Shown one piece after another: positions 43,727 through 57,893 of a stretch of DNA of 64,000 bases. Position 1 is the stretch's first letter, and each line of letters opens with the position of its first letter. Below the pieces are notes generated by a model. That model was not told where the DNA came from and did no database searches. It saw nothing but the letters and a program-made list of their open reading frames with translations. The position numbers and the translations under genes are program-made. The stretch is from Megalonaias nervosa (Eukaryota > Mollusca > Bivalvia > Unionida > Unionidae), in the NCBI GenBank assembly GCA_016617855.1, contig JAECUM010001166.1:62001-126000 (forward strand). Direction: 5' to 3'.

Positions 43727-46700
43727 ATAAGTATTTTAACACTGAATTTTGTTGAATGTTATAGCAACAGCTTGATTACTAAGGTAATGAACTGATCATG
43801 TTGATATTCCAGAAACCACACGACAATAAATGGTCAAAAGATTTTTTTAGGAAGTTAGAAAGATTTTAAGGACTTTAAAACCAAAATGTTTATTTTCAAG
43901 GATTTCAAGGCCTTGAATTTAAAATCCATTACTTTGAAGGTTTTCGAGGAAACATATTCAAATCAATTCATCTCTTTCCTACACACATTATTAATGAAAA
44001 TGACATGTTTATCTTAGTTTTATCCTTTTCTGAATTTTCTATACCAAAAACGACTGTCATATTGTTACATACATGTGAACCCCTCGAGAGGCATAAGCCT
44101 AATTATTGCTATTATAAGTGGTAAAAAAAGCGTAATTTGGGTGTAAAAAGTGTAAAAAGTGTAATCTGGGTGTAAAAGGTGTAATTTGGGCACAAAAAGT
44201 GTAATTTGGGCATAATCTGGGTGCAAAAAGTATAATCTATATATTAATACCAGAATTACAATTTACAGCTGGTATGAATAAGATACATTGTTATGACTAA
44301 CCTGGTTCTGCAGCTGGTCAAAATTCTTGTCACAAAGGGCAAAATCCATATGGATTAGAACCAGCACACAAACATAAAATATACTGATAAATTTTTTATA
44401 TTCAGCACTCACTTTAACCAGTCTACATGTGTAACTTTCGCTGAATGATCGCTATATGGGATTCTGCAATGATCATAGTCAGGTGCTCAGAGTGCTGTAT
44501 TACATTACTCTCATCTTCTTTTAAAGTTTGTAAAGTGGTGTTGATTTGTCCTTTTTTGATCTGACATGTTTTGAAGTTTGAAAAGCTCCATCTGCTCTAA
44601 CATTTTCCGTTATATAACATCCACAAATCACACTGTAAAAAGTTTCACTTAACATTTGGTGCCGTTTTCTTTTAAAGCACAGACTGGCTCACTAACTTAC
44701 CATTTTATCAGTAAAATAAGTCAGTAAGGCAAAGTTCAATAACCTGTCTGTTTTCTTGGAAATAGGGTCATATACAGTTGCTATAAATAGCAAATAAGGA
44801 AACTACTCCTACACTATTCTTATGAAGCAGTCACCTTTTTAAGAATATTCTCAAATTTATATTAGTGGAATTAAAGAGATGATAATAAAAATGATAAAAA
44901 AGAACATTTTACTGCTTTATTTTTTTATTTTAATGTGCCAAAAAAGCATAACCCATATACAGTCTTGTGTAAGATGTAATTTGGTGAAAAAAAGTGTAAT
45001 GATTACGCCAAAAGCAAAATTGTTTTGAAGTATGTTGTTACAACTCAATGATCTTAAACTAAGTAACAGAAAAGAGTGAAAACATTTTTGTGAAATTCAG
45101 CAAATAATTTATTTCCGTAGAATATAAAGTGCAGATTTAAAAAGAACTTACAGTATCGTAAATTAAATCCCAAATAGTCCTAAAAGTTTTATTACAAGTC
45201 CAAAGGTATGAAGATCCAACTGAATTCCAGTGGTATTCCAAATAAGTTCAATATTGAATGCATTGATGTGTCTGTAGTCTCAAACATGGTAATGTGCCAG
45301 TGGTCTTGATTGTGGCAATGTGCAAACAGTCCTTTGATGTATCACAATAATATAATCCAAATATGTTCTTGTCTGAATTCACTATAAATCCAAAATTAAT
45401 GTTTTTGTCCAAGAATATTACTTATGAGCACTTATTACCACTGAATAATAATTTGATGTTGCTGTTGTTGTTCCATGGCAGTTTGTTGATCTGTATAATG
45501 CGTGGACCTGGGAAACATTTCAAAATATTCACCTTTTGGTCCAGGTATGCAGTCTTGAACACAAATACTGTACAGAAACTATTATCTTCTGATTATACTT
45601 CCCATTACCATTGACTTTTATATCTCGAATCAATAGATTTGTTTCTTCCCTAAGTACAGACAATCCATAAAGTTTGGTCAGGGTCCTTACTCAAGAACAA
45701 ACTTATTATGTAAAACACATTTTTCTTCAAATCACATTGACTATGACCTTTAAACTTGTGACCCCAAAATCAACTAGCCTTCCTTATCTTCAGTGCAAAC
45801 CCTGTACAAGTTGTTGTCAAGGTATGCAGCCTAAAACTAAAGTTCTTATGCATTATCATGCAAATTAATTTTTGTTGTTTCAGTCATAGTGATCTTGACC
45901 TTTGACCTTTTTGACTCCAAAAAAATTAACCTCCTTGTTTACCCCAAGTATATGGCAGCCACAAACTTTGGTGATAGTTCACGGCTGAGAACTGATGTGT
46001 TTTGGTCAGAAACCATGCTAATATGACCATTTGGGCACAATAGCAATAACAAAATGTTGAAGATGGCTCACATGGTGGCCATATTGGATTTCTGAGCAGC
46101 ACCATTTTCATTCAGGACCAACTACATCTTGGCATGAATATGTTTATGAAGTTTCTTGAGAATCCTCCAAGTAGTTTGGGAGGAGTAACAATAATAAACC
46201 AGAGCTAATAGATGGACAGATGTCAAATATCAAACATGGACAGCAGACAACAGGCAATCCCACAAACTCATCTGGTCAACAACCCCAAGAGCTAAAAACA
46301 CATGGACTGAAACACTCAAATGCAACACAGAAATGGATATTTTGAAGCAAAATATGTCAAAAGACACCAGAAACTACAAAAATATTCAAGCATGAGAGAC
46401 ACATGTAAACTGAATGGAGTCCAAGGAAGAAAGGACAATATTCTGGATGAGGGAAGTGACTAAGATTAGTGTCTGGAAAGGTGAAAGCAATATGATAATA
46501 ACAGGCAATGTATTAATGCTATTAAAAATTGTCAATTAAGCGTAATGGCAAAATGCAAGTTTTATACACTATGTTTCCACACAAAATCCCTCACCCCTAA
46601 ATCTGTGCTTAACACATTCATGCATATTAGCCTACCTCCTCACTGTTACGATCTGTGTCGAGTAGAGAACATAACTTGTCAAGATCTGAAAAAAAGAGTA

Positions 46701-47188
46701 CAGGACATAAATACATCAATATATATATATATCACTGTACTAATAATGATAAATTTGGACTGATGCTAGCAAAATCCCAACAGATGATTCACAAAGAACC
46801 TCTGAGAAGCCGGAATTATAGTAAATACAGGTACACTGCTTTGTAAACAAAACAACACAGATTCAACATCTCATAATAAACTTCTCAATCTCTAAAATCT
46901 TTTTCTTTAATTTTGTCCCTCTAGGAGAAACGTTTAATAATTTGCCAATGGAAAAAGGTATATAAGGCTTTCCTGTAAAATTCAATTTATCCTGTAACCA
47001 TGACCTTTGGTCTCTTAAATTCATATTTAAAGTCTCCTAATGTGAATGACATAAATAGCAATAATAAAATTTCACTAGACAGATAAACAAAGTTTTGACA
47101 ACGGTATTTGCCTCAGGCAAATTGAGCTAGGGGCAAAATTCTTCATAAGTCCCATGAAATTTAGGGAGAGGCATCAAATGCATTACCA
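43727..47188. other. Long non-coding stretch
   Basis: Degenerate gtgtaatctgggtgtaaaaa-like repetition lies at about 44120-44230. A tgaccttgacctttgacct-type word, common in mollusc repeats, lies near 45888. No gene was recognised. Confidence 0.35.
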
Positions 47189-47508
47189 TCTCTGCAGGCC
47201 AGTCTGCATACCAAATACAGTAGCATCTACAGCTGCAGGCCAGTATAGATAAATACAGTAACATCTAAATCTACAGGCCAGATTGCACAGCAAATACAGT
47301 AACACCTACAGCTGCAAGCCAGTCTATATAAATACAGTAACATCTAAATCTGCAGCCAGTCTGCATACCAAATACAGTAACATCTAAATCTGCAGGCCAG
47401 TCTGCATACCAAATACAGTAACATCTAAATCTGCAGGCCAGTCTGCATACCAAATACAGTAACATCTAAATCTGCAGGCCAGTCTGCATACCAAATACAG
47501 TTGCATCA
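47189..47508. repeat. 40-bp minisatellite, about eight units
   Basis: Units share aaatacagtaacatctaaat and ctgcaggccagtctgcatacc. The last three are nearly identical and the early ones diverge. Confidence 0.9.
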
Positions 47509-48321
47509 ACATGACGACATGCCTAAAGATTGCTGTTTTGTGGAAACTGCAAAATGTTCGGCAGGACAGATCTGGAAATTCAAACAGACAGATGGACCAA
47601 GACATTGAAGCTATGGCTTCCTGATGATATGCCAAGACAAGTTAATAGCTGCATCATCAAGTATGACATACTTCACTGAAAATGGGGCAAAATTAATATT
47701 CCTGAACTAAGAATGGGTCATAATATATATTCCTTGTCACAATGCACAGCAGCCTTTAGCACAATGGAAATAAATCACAAATGCAGCAATTGATTGATAT
47801 CAAGGCACTTCAATCCTCTTAAAAACCCCTGCATATATGATAACAGATTCTTTAAGGGAAGATTTCATTTTCCCTCAAAACTTGTACATTAAAAAAAGAT
47901 TTAAAAAAATGAAATTTATCTTACACAGTTCTATTTTTAGTTTCAGAAGTTCTTCAATGTACCAATGAATTTTAGAGCTATATTTTTCAAGCTCCCAAAC
48001 TCCTTCACAATGTGTATTTGTTTAGAGAAAATATTAATCAAATAGAATAAAAGGTACACATTAAATTCACACATGACTCTTATAGTATTCTACCCTTTAA
48101 CTGAGGAATATTGAACTGCTTATCCCAATAGTCACAGTTTACAACTTTACTGCCTATACAAAAGAAGCAGGAATGTATGTACTGTATTGTCAAAGGAAAT
48201 AAGCATAAAACACTTAGACAACAACGTAGGAATAGGGAACATACAATTCAAGTTATCATTATATTATTCATTTGTTGCCCAGTTTGGGGTGACCCAGCTA
48301 CACCAAAAGAGATTTATAGTT
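47509..48321. other. Spacer, nothing recognised
   Basis: AT-rich, with no clear gene. Confidence 0.3.
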
Positions 48322-48710
48322 TATCATAGGCAATCCTTTGCATCAGCAGCCCGACGTGCATATCTGTCTAGTCAAATTGAGGTTAGATTAATGTGACATC
48401 ACAGGATCCTTTGTGTCAGGAGCCTGACATGCATATTTGTCAAGTAAAATTGAGGATAGAGTAATGTGATGTCACAGGATCCTTTGCTTCAGGAGCCTGA
48501 CATGCATATTTGTCAAGTAAAATTGAGGATAGAGTAATGTGATGTCACAGGATCCTTTGCGTCAGGAGCCTGACATGCATATTTGTCAAGTAAAATTGAG
48601 GATAGATTAATGTGACGTCACAGGATCCTTTGCATCAGGAGTCTGACATGCATATTTGTCAAGTAAAATTGAGGATAGGGTAATGTAATGTCACAGGATC
48701 CTTTGCACCT
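48322..48710. repeat. 72-bp minisatellite, about five units
   Basis: Units share caggatcctttgcatcagga, gcctgacatgcatatttgtc and aagtaaaattgaggatag. The first unit is the most diverged. Confidence 0.92.
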
Positions 48711-48819
48711 ATCCACCGTTGTTCAGCATCCCGTCAGTTCACTGCACTTGAGAGTAGTTGGGTTAACAATACTTATAATTGAGAGTTTCAAAGTATTGAC
48801 ATCTGGGTGATTTTACAAA

Positions 48820-50530
48820 ATGTCCACTGTGTAGGGTTTGGATGCAAAAATAATTTGAGTAATGCATTAAGTGGAAATTTCTTTAGATTTCTGAAAGAGA
48901 AGATCTACCAAAAGGCATAGATCCATTACTGCCATTCATAGTGAAAAGTTTAAGCCAGTAACTTGCAGACTATTTTTCAAAAGATCAGTATGAAACTGAT
49001 CTGGAGAGAAGTGCAAAATTGGGATATTTAATTGCCCAGGCAAGATCTAATTGCCCAAGCAAGATTGAAGCCGATAGTCATCTACCCCTGGGCCTGGGAG
49101 AAAATCTACCAGCAGATGCCAGTAACAGCAGCACAGTGTCCACAACAGTGAAGCCAGAACATGTAAAGCAGCCTATCACAAGCAGCCAAATGCAGAGGTG
49201 AACAAGTTTGATAACTGCATTAAAACAGCTTTTTTTTAACAGACCCAATGCTTCTCTAGCTTTGTCACCACACCCCAACCCCATTTGCCTGAGAGATGAG
49301 TTGCTGTGTGCTGTACATCATCCAAAACCATCGCTGAAAGATTTTTTTATTTCTCATGAGAGTAACATCGTGTGTTTAAAGTAGAGTGGAACTTCAAGTG
49401 CCAATGAATAAACTTAACTTCATCATCACCTGAGGAACCTAAGCCTTGGGCTATGACACTGGCCCTCTCTTCCCCTCTCCCTTTTCCATATGTGGCCATA
49501 AAACTAATGAACCAACTGTTGCCATGAAACTATTCAAATGTTCTAATGATACACCACAGATACTATAAATATCATTTTCCCGTTAAATCATACTAATTCT
49601 TTTTCTGCAATTTTGCATTTCTGAAACCTTTTTTCAGGTTCTGCAACCTTATTATGCAAAGTATTACCTGAGACACCTGCAAGCACATGTGATGTGGTGG
49701 AGGAAGATACCACTAAAGTCAACACACCAGCTTTGGTGCCAAGACCTCAGTCACAACCACAAGAAAGAAAATGGAGTGAAATTTCAGGTTACAATAGATC
49801 CCCAAAGGCCTTGCAGGTTTCAGGTTCAAGTTGCATTAAAATCGATAGACATCCTTTGTCAGTTTCTAAAACCGTACAATTCTGACAATGAAACTGAACC
49901 AAATGGTGAAGGCAGAAATGACCCATGTGATATATGATTCAAAATATGAACCATATACACAGATGATAAATTGGATGACGAAGGGAATACCGATGGTAAT
50001 GTGATTTCGATGAAGAATATGCCTATCAACCATAGGCTTCATAAAGATGCAAAACCAGAAGATCAGCACCAGTTTCGGGTGTCTGAGTTGGCTTTGTCGG
50101 AACTGATTAGTTTTTGTCAATCCTGTTGTTTACATTCCTAATTCCCAGACTTCTGTGTAATTTGCACATGAAACAATGATTGTGACAACATTAATTTGTG
50201 TCAATGGGTAAATTTCAAAATGGAGAAGTCAACTTGTCATGGAAGAATGCTAAAGACTAATTTATTTACTGCAGGAGCAATATTTTTTTCCAGCATCAAA
50301 TGGGCAAAAGCTTTACACTTATTTGAGGGAACGACTCTACAAACTTTCGGTAGCAGTGGAAATTTACGGCATTAATAACGTCTCTTATTGTACCCGTGGT
50401 TGAACTGATATGGAAGAAACACCAAGTTTCGCCAATTTAAAAGTGAGCTGGAAAAATAATGACATGTGGAGATGATGTTTGTTGAGATCCCCAAAAGTTT
50501 TCATCAAACGAAAGGCTTATACTTGGGATT
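48820..50530 (+). pseudogene. Decayed THAP-domain gene (possible transposase relative)
   Basis: At 48822 the frame reads HCVGFGCKNN followed by FFRFLKEK, the start pattern of a THAP zinc finger (C..C...C..H). Stops and frame changes follow, and then YFSKDQYETDLE near 48971, which fits the THAP C-terminal part. Exon-like blocks lie at 49019-49201 and 49635-49790, each ending at donor-like gt sites. Further broken frames at 50095-50525 read LTAGAIFFSS.., VPVVELIWKKHQ and CGDD-like pieces, typical of a larger protein family that carries a THAP domain (recall). No intact frame remains. Confidence 0.5.
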
Positions 50531-51089
50531 TGGGGCAAAGAAAGTGTTTTACATGCATCTAGCAAAGGTATAATATATGGTAGTCATTTGAGAGAATGTG
50601 TATCATTATGAAAATCTATACAACGTTTATAATACCATATGAGAGAGAATGAGAGAGAACAGGACACACGCCCTGTAGTAGAGTGAGTTAGAATAGTTAA
50701 GGTTCCCCAAACTGGAGTCACTGATGAAACCATATCACAAACAAGCACAAGGACCATTCTAAGATCTTCAGCAAATGTGAACATGATGCCATTTTAGAAG
50801 ACAGACAGTGGCTGAAGGAGTGTATATTTACCACTAATATGGATATTGAAAAGTTTAAATATGCTTACATGCTGTATTTCAGTAACCGATATTAGTGCAA
50901 ATGTACCAAACAGAGAATCAGAAATTAGCTCACAATTTTTATCAAGTTTTGGGTGGGCTTTCTTTGTAATCAGAGTTTGCTACAAAGACACATAATATAA
51001 GGGGAAGCAGATGTGTGGAACTAATGTTATCTTTTATTTTTGATTTTTTGTAAGAGAATAAACTGCAATACACCTTTGATTAAACCACA
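50531..51089. other. Spacer, nothing recognised
   Basis: No further motifs of the upstream pseudogene could be traced. Confidence 0.3.
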
Positions 51090-51295
51090 CACGTTGGCAG
51101 TGACTGATACACTTGTTCACATACACACTTGTTGTAGCACAGACTGATACACCTGTTCACATAAACACTTGTTTTAGCACAGACTGATACGCTTGTTCAC
51201 ATCCACACTTGTTTTAGCACAGACTGATACAATTGTTCACATACACACTTGTTTTAGCACACACGGATACACTTGTTCATATACACACTTGTTTC
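51090..51295. repeat. 40-bp minisatellite, five units
   Basis: Units share agactgatacacttgttcac and atacacacttgttttagcac. Confidence 0.88.
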
Positions 51296-52810
51296 TCTTC
51301 ATTAGACTCCAGGGCATACAAGCTTATGCTTAGAAGTTGTTTGTGGTCCTCACATTCTCTGTGACATCCCAAAGCTATCACCTATATATCCAACAAATGA
51401 CTTAGAAGTGTTACACAACACCATGAGCCAATACACACCAAAGAGCAAACACTTTTGCATGGATCAATGCTTACATGATAACTAGCATGGAATTAGATTA
51501 TACAGGAAATTGTAAGAAGAGCAATAATACATGTAAAAAACATAAACAGGTTTCATATTTTCACATTTATCCTGTGAACCAAAACTGTCTCTACTCATGC
51601 ATGAAAAAAGTTTTACAAATCTGCAATTCCTGGAACGTAAGAATACAAGATTTAATTATTCATGTCTAAGGGTTGCTGGACAATGTTGGCTTCAAGTAAA
51701 GCTAAAAAAAAGACTAATACATTTTACTCAATACTTCATTAGTAATAATAATAATTTTCAATTTATTCAGATTTTTTTGCAGGTTGCATCTAGCTGTCAT
51801 TCACAGCAATAAAAATTCAAACAATGCACATGCAGCTAGCAAGCTTGGCCAACAGCAGTGAATAATCGCTTTTCCAAAAAGCAAGAAAGGGAAAGGGGCT
51901 GTTGTAAAGCTCTGCAAGATAGACATAACCTTAGATAACACTTTTACAAAGTATGTCATGGTATGTGCATTCAATGTTTTATCTGAGTCAGTCCAACTTT
52001 TCCTCACATAAATAATAAAATGATGCCAGAATTTCACTTGACTGATTGATATAAACAGCAGACTGAAAATGGTTATTTTGAAAGTATAAATGTCAGGTAT
52101 ACATAAATAATTATAAGAAATACAGTAATCGCTACTAAAATCTGAAATACAATGATTAAATATATTCATAGTACATGGAATAATTTTCATTAAAGTTCAT
52201 ACTATTTGAAACAGGTTACTTTATCTTGATGAAAATATAATAGTTTACTGAAATTAAACAAGTTTAATGACACAATATCTTAGTACATTTTTATTCTTTC
52301 AGATTACATTGCACTCTTATGACAGGAATTGCTGGACATGAGGCAGAAGTTGTCTACAGAGGCACATCAGTTTATTAAAAGGCCATCTTATTCACCATCA
52401 CTTACAGAAACAGTTTTCAAAAGATGAATTTGTCAAAAAGTAATAATCAACATTTTTTTATTCCTAGAACCTCTATGGCCAAACATATCTGAAGTCAACA
52501 TAATCTTCAGAGAAATGCTTTTGATTTTTTGACACCACACAGAATAGTTCATCTTTACAGCTGTGTCAACCTAGTTAATGCCAAATCCATCTGACAAAAC
52601 ACAAATATGCTTTATATTTGTATGTTCTGAAAATAAAAGAAAGCGTGTACAAGTAAATACATATAGGGGTTTGAAACTACCTTGGTAATTTTTTTATATA
52701 TTATTTACTTACTGTACCTAGAGTTAACTACTTTCATAAGTTTGTTTTTTAAAGGTGTCAATTTACAAATTGAGTACCATCTATACTCACTTACACAGTC
52801 TAGTCAAATT
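51296..52810. other. Non-coding stretch
   Basis: Open frames are short and have no motif. Nothing recognised. Confidence 0.3.
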
Positions 52811-53000
52811 GCAAACAACAAAGGTCCTGATTTGCACAGCATAATGTGCCTGTAGATCAGGGTCTATGATGTTTGTTCTACTGATTTCTCCTAACAAACT
52901 GCACATACCCAAATCTGCCAGTGCATTATGCAATGGTAGATCTGCGTCTGTAAAGTTGGCAATTGGATTCATCTTGTAAGCAAGTATATATGGTACATAT
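52811..53000 (+). repeat. Dispersed repeat, related to 61695-61850
   Basis: Shares ttctactgatttctcctaac, aaactgca and gtaagcaagtatat with the second copy, in the same orientation, with many differences. Confidence 0.6.
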
Positions 53001-54529
53001 ATAGATTTGAAATGAGACATTATACATGGGAAATGACCCATGTTATTACAAATAATTCTGTTGAACCATTCATTTTCAGGTGGATTGTTTTAAAATTTTA
53101 TTAAAGTGAAATGAACAACAAAAAACATGCTTTTTCTGTTGACTGCAATGCTGTGCTAATTATCATACTTTATAACACACGTGGCATCCTTTTCAAAAAA
53201 TAAACATTTTTTAATGCAGTTTAAAAGCTGTACAGCAGTCCAATCCTTGCTTAATAGTGTAAAATAACATTCAGTATCCCCTCCTCCCCCACCCCCCAAA
53301 ATAAAAAAGGTAAATTCCTTAAAATAAAACCATAATTTTCCTTCTATGAATGACCATCAAACAGAAATATCATGGGACAAAAATGTTGCCTCTATTATAA
53401 CTCGTAAGCTCAAAACAGGCTTAAGAAAAAAATAGGTATAGTTTGTTTTATCAAATGGGAACCAAACATTCCAAGAGTTTGATCCGACATGATACTGCTT
53501 AATAAATATCTAGCACACACAACTGTACAGTTTTTTAAACAACTACACCTCATAAGTATTGAGGGAGAGGGGTATCAAACTTTGGGTGCACCAAAACAAC
53601 TCAAGACTGAATTCAATTTTTTTAACAACTACACCTCATAAGTATTGAGGGAGAGGGGTATCAAACTTTGGGTGCACCAAAACAACTCAAGACTGAAGGG
53701 CATATAGGACCTTACAAAGTTGCAAGGTTTTTTTAAGTATAATGTGGGCACTGCTGACTTCTTATGGGAAATTCATTTTATAAATCAGTAGAAAGCATTG
53801 TTTTCCTGAGTAATCATTCTTCGATCTGCAAAACGGCATCTTTGTCATTTGATGAACCTGATGTCGTGTCGTCACTATCCTTTCCATTATTAATGTTCAA
53901 AGCAGCTCAAATTGATATAGTAAAATGTTTTCGCATACATGAAAGTCAGTACAGGTAAATTTATCTCATAATTTTCATTTGAGGTACTTTCGCAAATTAC
54001 CTATATGCTTCCTTGTAGTAGCTAAAGGGCCAAGAAATGTGAGCACAAAAAAAGATAAAAGCTAATTTTGAAAGATAGGCAATCAAAGATAAAAACCAAA
54101 CATCTCCATTCCATATTTCTTTAAAGGCAGACCTGGGACACCAATATCACTTCAATAAATTATTCAGTATAAATTATTCACTGACAATTTCAGATTTTGG
54201 GGGTCCACAAGACCATGGACTGAAACAGAGACAGAGACATTGATATTAATGTTGGAATCCTTACAATTTTTCCATATTATTATTCATTTCAGCAATAAAT
54301 TTAATTCAGTTTTTGCAAACAATTATCAATAAATAATCAAATATTTACTGTTAATTGCTGTACTACAACTGGGCTATTAAAAACGACACTCTAAGTTATG
54401 TTGATATAAATGACATCTTTCTGAAATTATCAATATTGATTTGTCCAATTATCAAATTATAATTCCCAGGCTACAATTCAGGCTGTCCAAATATATAACA
54501 CCAAACAAAATATGACTGATTCTTATCGG
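53001..54529. other. Non-coding stretch with one tandem duplication
   Basis: An 80-bp block at 53531-53611 (cacctcataagtattgaggg, then gggtgcaccaaaacaactca) is repeated almost exactly at 53618-53697. Nothing else was recognised. Confidence 0.6.
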
Positions 54530-54795
54530 GTATCTATCTATTGCTTTTATATGAAAGGTTTGATGTCTTTGATATCCATCTATTGCTACTGTATGAAAGA
54601 TTTGATGTCTTTGATATCCATCTATTGCTACTGTATGAAAGGTTTGATGTCTTTGATATCCATCTATTGCTTCTGTATGAAAGGTTTGATGTCTTTGATA
54701 TCCATCTATTGCTACTGTATGAAAGGTTTGATGCATTTGGTATCAGTCTATTGCTACCGTATGAAAGGTTTTATGTATTTGAAATCTGTCTATCC
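54530..54795. repeat. 42-bp minisatellite, six units
   Basis: Units read tatccatctattgctactgt and atgaaaggtttgatgtcttt. The unit is a multiple of three, so long repetitive ORFs appear on both strands. I do not treat these as genes. Confidence 0.93.
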
Positions 54796-56140
54796 TTCTA
54801 TGAAGAAAATCATTAAGAAACACAGTGTTCATTTTGTGGCCATTCTGGCAAGGTTACAGCATGCAAGTCAGTACTAAAATTAAACATCAGCAAAACATTT
54901 TAATGAAAACAAAACAGGTGTTAGAGCTTGTCAACCATACTTAATGGAAATATAGACATCATTTAAACAACGTTGCAAATGGTACTGTCATTGACTATTA
55001 TGCATACTGTACAGTTCCTTCACCAATGTCACAAGTTTGCTTATGTATATTGGGCTGTATACAAGAAGCCACTTGACATTTCCATAGAGGTTGCATTTTG
55101 GTGGCAAATAAAAACCTATATCTCCTGATCCAGTGAATGAATGTGTGTGAAGTTTTTGCAGTGTACATGAAACACTGAACAAATTAACATTCCTGTATAT
55201 AGTATATGGCATCCCAGTCTACCTTTAAATATACTTATCCAAATGACAAGTATCTGGAAAAATCAACCTGTCCTCTCACAAGTCTTTTTCGAATTGTCAT
55301 GTGAAAATGCAAGAAAATTTAAGTGTTACTCCAAGCTGAATACTCAAACAGTGTTAGTAACCCTTAGGGACAAGAAAAAGGCCCTATTACCCATGTAATC
55401 GATGCCAAACACACATAAAATATCTCAGAATCATGCAGAAGCACAAATTTTAGCAACCTGGACCTGAAACTTTATTTTTACTTCTTCAATTTTTACTTAA
55501 ATATCTCATATCTAGTCTTTAGAAATGACAAGTCACGTTTGTTTGACATGTGGCAAAGTCATCATACTACACTCATAATAACACTTCTGTATAGTATAGT
55601 GATATAACAAGTTCTGAAACCACTCAAATCTTGGAGGGCTGAAGTGATACAGATTTGTGAACATATGACCATTTGGAAGAACATAGCTCAAGAGACACTG
55701 TAATTCACGGCCTTTTTGTACTATCAACAACAGACAGGTCTACAAAAAATCTTGAAAATATTATTCTAAATTTTCAGTTCTTTACATGTCACAAGAGAAA
55801 TTAATATTAGCATTTACAAACATTATTTGAGGAATTATTGTGAGAACTTCATTTTAAAAGCAGTTTCTACTACTGTTTCAAATATTGCCATCAGACAAAC
55901 AATATCTAAGACAGATTACTATTAGATCAAATCATTTACCTCATTTGAGTTCCCTCCTTTAAATATAAAATTTAAATGAAATGCAAGTTGATCTATACTT
56001 TGTTACTAATTAAAATCAGCCCTCCATGTCAATATCATCATACATCTTGAACTATGTATAGCGTTAATGCATGGCACATCATGTGTTAATAACTTGGATA
56101 TTTTAACTCAATGAACTATCACGTATTCAAGTTAACCAAC
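54796..56140. other. Non-coding stretch
   Basis: AT-rich, with no gene or repeat recognised. Confidence 0.35.
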
Positions 56141-56147
56141 CTATATC

Positions 56148-57656
56148 CAGGGATTTATAAATCCACTTGCCCAACTCCTGGGACAAGCTCAAATTTGGTT
56201 CAGGCAAGCTCAAGTTTGCAAGGCACTTGCCTAAGGGCAAGTCCAAAATATTGAAAGAGGGAAACAAGATAAGAGAATATTTTTGTTAAGTTGGTGGTGG
56301 TCTGGGTAAAATAAATGGATCAATAGTTCTGTGTTATTGATTTTTCCAAAAGTTTCTTTCATCTAAAGTACATGTCATTCCATCCTATAGTTGAGGCCAG
56401 TCTCGCATTTTCTAGGCACTGATGTGATATAATGTGTATATTTACTATTTGAAGCCATTTTTGACAAATAAGGAATAAATATTTATATTTTAACTTCTCA
56501 GTTATATTTAATTGTAATATTTCAAGTCTTAAGTTAGCCTCTGGCAGTTTGTCAGATTGCTGACTCTAAACCACAGCTTTTCAAACAATGTTTTCATGCA
56601 TGTCACCGGTTTTATGGTGAGTAGGTGTTCAATGTTAAAAACACAACTCGCGAGATCACTTTGACAGGTGGGGGCCCCCGAGTGCCAGAGTGGTCTAAAG
56701 CGCTCACCGTTATGGATCACTCCCATCTCACCTCTGTCTGCATGGGTTCGAGTCTCGGGCTCGGCCAATGTGGGTATGTGAGAAAGCTTGCCAGTAGCGT
56801 CTCATGGGTCGGTGGTTCTTTCCAGGGTTTTCCCAGGTTTTTCTTCCGCCATGTATGGCCTATCTTGTGCTGAAAAATGGCGTTAAACCCTGTAACAACA
56901 ACAACAACACTTTGACAGGTGTCTTTGGAAATAAACCGCATTCATCCTTAATATTAACTACTTGAAGGATTTCTTTCAAAACTGATGTTACAAAAATGTA
57001 GTACCACCAGTAGTGTTTACTACATGTTGTTTACATGATAATTACAGGAGATTGATACATCCTTACCACTTGGCAACCAATAAAATGGACAACCATGTTT
57101 CAAATTATTCTCAAAAGTCACATTTTCAAATAGTTTCATGCATGTTGCTGACCTCAAGGTGACTAGATAATAAACGTTAAGTAAATGGATAAAATAAGTG
57201 TTCGCAAATCTTTCAGTTGTGAGTATGAATAAATCATTACACTCTAGCATTCATTTGCACACTATCTCACATACAAATCTAGCTATTTCCAAACCCTTTC
57301 TACCTATCCATTTATCTGTCTATATACATGGACATGTCTGTTGTTGCATTTTTAACTATATCTACATTATTACTCTTTCTAATCTACATATCTATCTACA
57401 TGTATTACTTACATATATATTTTTGATAATCTTAATTGCCAGTACATGGATTTAATTTGCCAACAAAGATGAAAAGAAATCAAAAGTTTCAATAAATACA
57501 ATTTGATGTCCATAAAATACACCATACTGTATCTCATTGTTCTGTTCATGTTGGGAAATTATACCTGGGTCAAGCTCAGATTTTCTAAAGGCAAGTTCAA
57601 TTTTCCAGTCAGCTTGCCCTAGGAAAGCTGACATTTATCAAATTTGTAAATCACTG
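56148..57656. mobile_element. Non-autonomous hAT-like DNA transposon
   Basis: The left end cagggatttataaat and the right end, read in reverse as cagtgatttacaaat, are terminal inverted repeats of the CAGNG type. Both sides carry the duplication ctatatc (56141-56147 and 57657-57663). Subterminal gggcaagct-type words also appear in inverse orientation. No transposase is present. A SINE is nested at 56671-56908. Confidence 0.75.
56671..56908 (+). mobile_element. tRNA-derived SINE, copy 3 (nested)
   Basis: Same family as 192-450, with an intact box B-like gggttcgagtctcgg and an (AAC)n tail. The perfect 13-bp duplication actttgacaggtg at 56658-56670 and 56909-56921 marks insertion into the hAT-like element. 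Confidence 0.93.
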
Positions 57657-57893
57657 CTATATCCCTTGTCCTTGTTGACATGAAATCATTTGTGTTTATA
57701 AATGTATAGCATCACTGTCAACCTGCATCTTTCTTGAAATTTTGGAGGCTGCACAAGAATTTGTTTAAAATCATGACAGATTTGTTAAAAATTCCCCTTT
57801 TTTTGCTCAGTACCAATTTTCCTAAGAAAATTCCATTATCATCATCATCATCTATGCTAAAAATACCAAATAAACCTCAAATTTTGATTTCAG

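Noticed and set aside
47189..48710. Regular repeats with possible CRISPR-like spacing
   Set aside because: Units are contiguous tandem copies with no unique spacers, and the genome is eukaryotic.
53764..53958. Acidic Ser/Asp-rich minus-strand tail (DSDDTTSGSSNDKD) as a host exon
   Set aside because: Only about 25 codons, with a stop just upstream and no firm splice acceptor, so I cannot support an exon.
54512..54877. Long repetitive ORFs on both strands
   Set aside because: They are produced by a 42-bp minisatellite whose unit is a multiple of three. There is no independent sign of coding.
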